The position numbers were made by a program, and so were the translations under genes. Shown here in pieces: positions 22,082 to 22,135 of a stretch of 22,135 nt of DNA. The stretch spans positions 4,806 through 26,940 of the forward strand of contig DBZU01000040.1 in assembly GCA_002311285.1 (NCBI GenBank), given 5' to 3'. How positions within the stretch are numbered: position 1 is the first letter of the stretch; the number at the start of each line of letters is the position of its first letter. The notes under the pieces were generated by a model. It was not told the origin of the DNA and did not search any database. It worked only from the letters and a program-made list of their open reading frames with translations. This DNA comes from Dehalococcoidia bacterium UBA1152 (GTDB lineage: Bacteria; Chloroflexota; Dehalococcoidia; Lucifugimonadales; UBA2962).

Positions 22082-22135
22082 GCGGGAGTAACTCAGCGGT
22101 AGAGTTCCTGCCTTCCAAGCAGGGTGTCGCCGGTT
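22082..22135 (+). tRNA. tRNA-Gly (anticodon TCC), 3' truncated by window edge
   Basis: The acceptor 5' strand GCGGGAG (22082-22088) is followed by TA and the D arm ACTC-AGCGGTA-GAGT (22091-22105). The anticodon stem CCTGC (22107-22111) pairs with GCAGG (22119-22123) around the loop CTTCCAA, giving anticodon TCC, which reads GGA. A short variable region and the start of the T arm (GCCGGTT) reach the window end. The 3' acceptor strand is missing. Confidence 0.93.

Noticed and set aside
22020..22094. Small ORF of 24 codons starting ATGAAAATGAC upstream of tRNA-Gly
   Set aside because: It runs into the tRNA gene, has no ribosome site and no recognisable features.

Overview
The window is AT-rich (my eye estimate is about 38-40% GC), gene-dense bacterial chromosome with 22 protein genes and one tRNA. 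There are no phage, IS, CRISPR or rRNA features. No intergenic stretch exceeds about 220 bases, and convergent neighbours are only 4-18 bases apart. TTG and GTG starts are frequent. A fused AroK-AroB, a threonine synthase / NIL-domain / CysO-like sulfur-carrier operon, a bacterial VLRF1-type release-factor homologue, and catabolic SDR, phosphotriesterase-like and LhgO genes together fit a free-living, streamlined Chloroflexota (Dehalococcoidia/SAR202-like). That placement is inference from gene content only.

Layout. 1-642 (-) is a truncated NHL beta-propeller gene. 833-4739 (+) is an accessory metabolic run: MOSC protein, class IV aminotransferase, phosphotriesterase-family hydrolase, RidA and an SDR dehydrogenase. 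4744-5511 (-) is a VLRF1/Vms1-like peptidyl-tRNA hydrolase candidate. 5613-6059 (+) is rpiB. 6204-12998 (+) is a tight housekeeping run, alaS-ruvX-aroE-aroKB-tgt, preceded by a strong inverted repeat in the alaS leader. 13006-14780 (-) is the thrC/NIL/CysO-like operon behind a near-consensus promoter. 14963-16926 (-) is a trans-editing AlaX followed by a class I aminotransferase. 16997-18208 (+) is LhgO. 18213-19316 (-) is a zinc alcohol dehydrogenase whose -10 box lies inside an inverted repeat. 19478-20989 (+) is a D-malate/tartrate-type dehydrogenase followed by a Fur-family regulator. 21008-21862 (-) is a ZIP metal transporter whose promoter is flanked by 11-bp direct repeats. 22082 to the end is the 5' part of tRNA-Gly(TCC).

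How the parts work together. The aroE-aroKB genes supply three shikimate-pathway steps. AlaRS and AlaX together guard against mischarged tRNA-Ala. The Fur-like regulator sits beside a metal importer that it may control. The most interesting unit is thrC/NIL/CysO. A PLP enzyme able to activate O-phosphohomoserine is encoded with a ubiquitin-like sulfur carrier ending in AVAGG and a small NIL protein, which suggests protein-thiocarboxylate-dependent synthesis of homocysteine or cysteine. The VLRF1-like gene is the second point of interest, as a possible ribosome-rescue factor.
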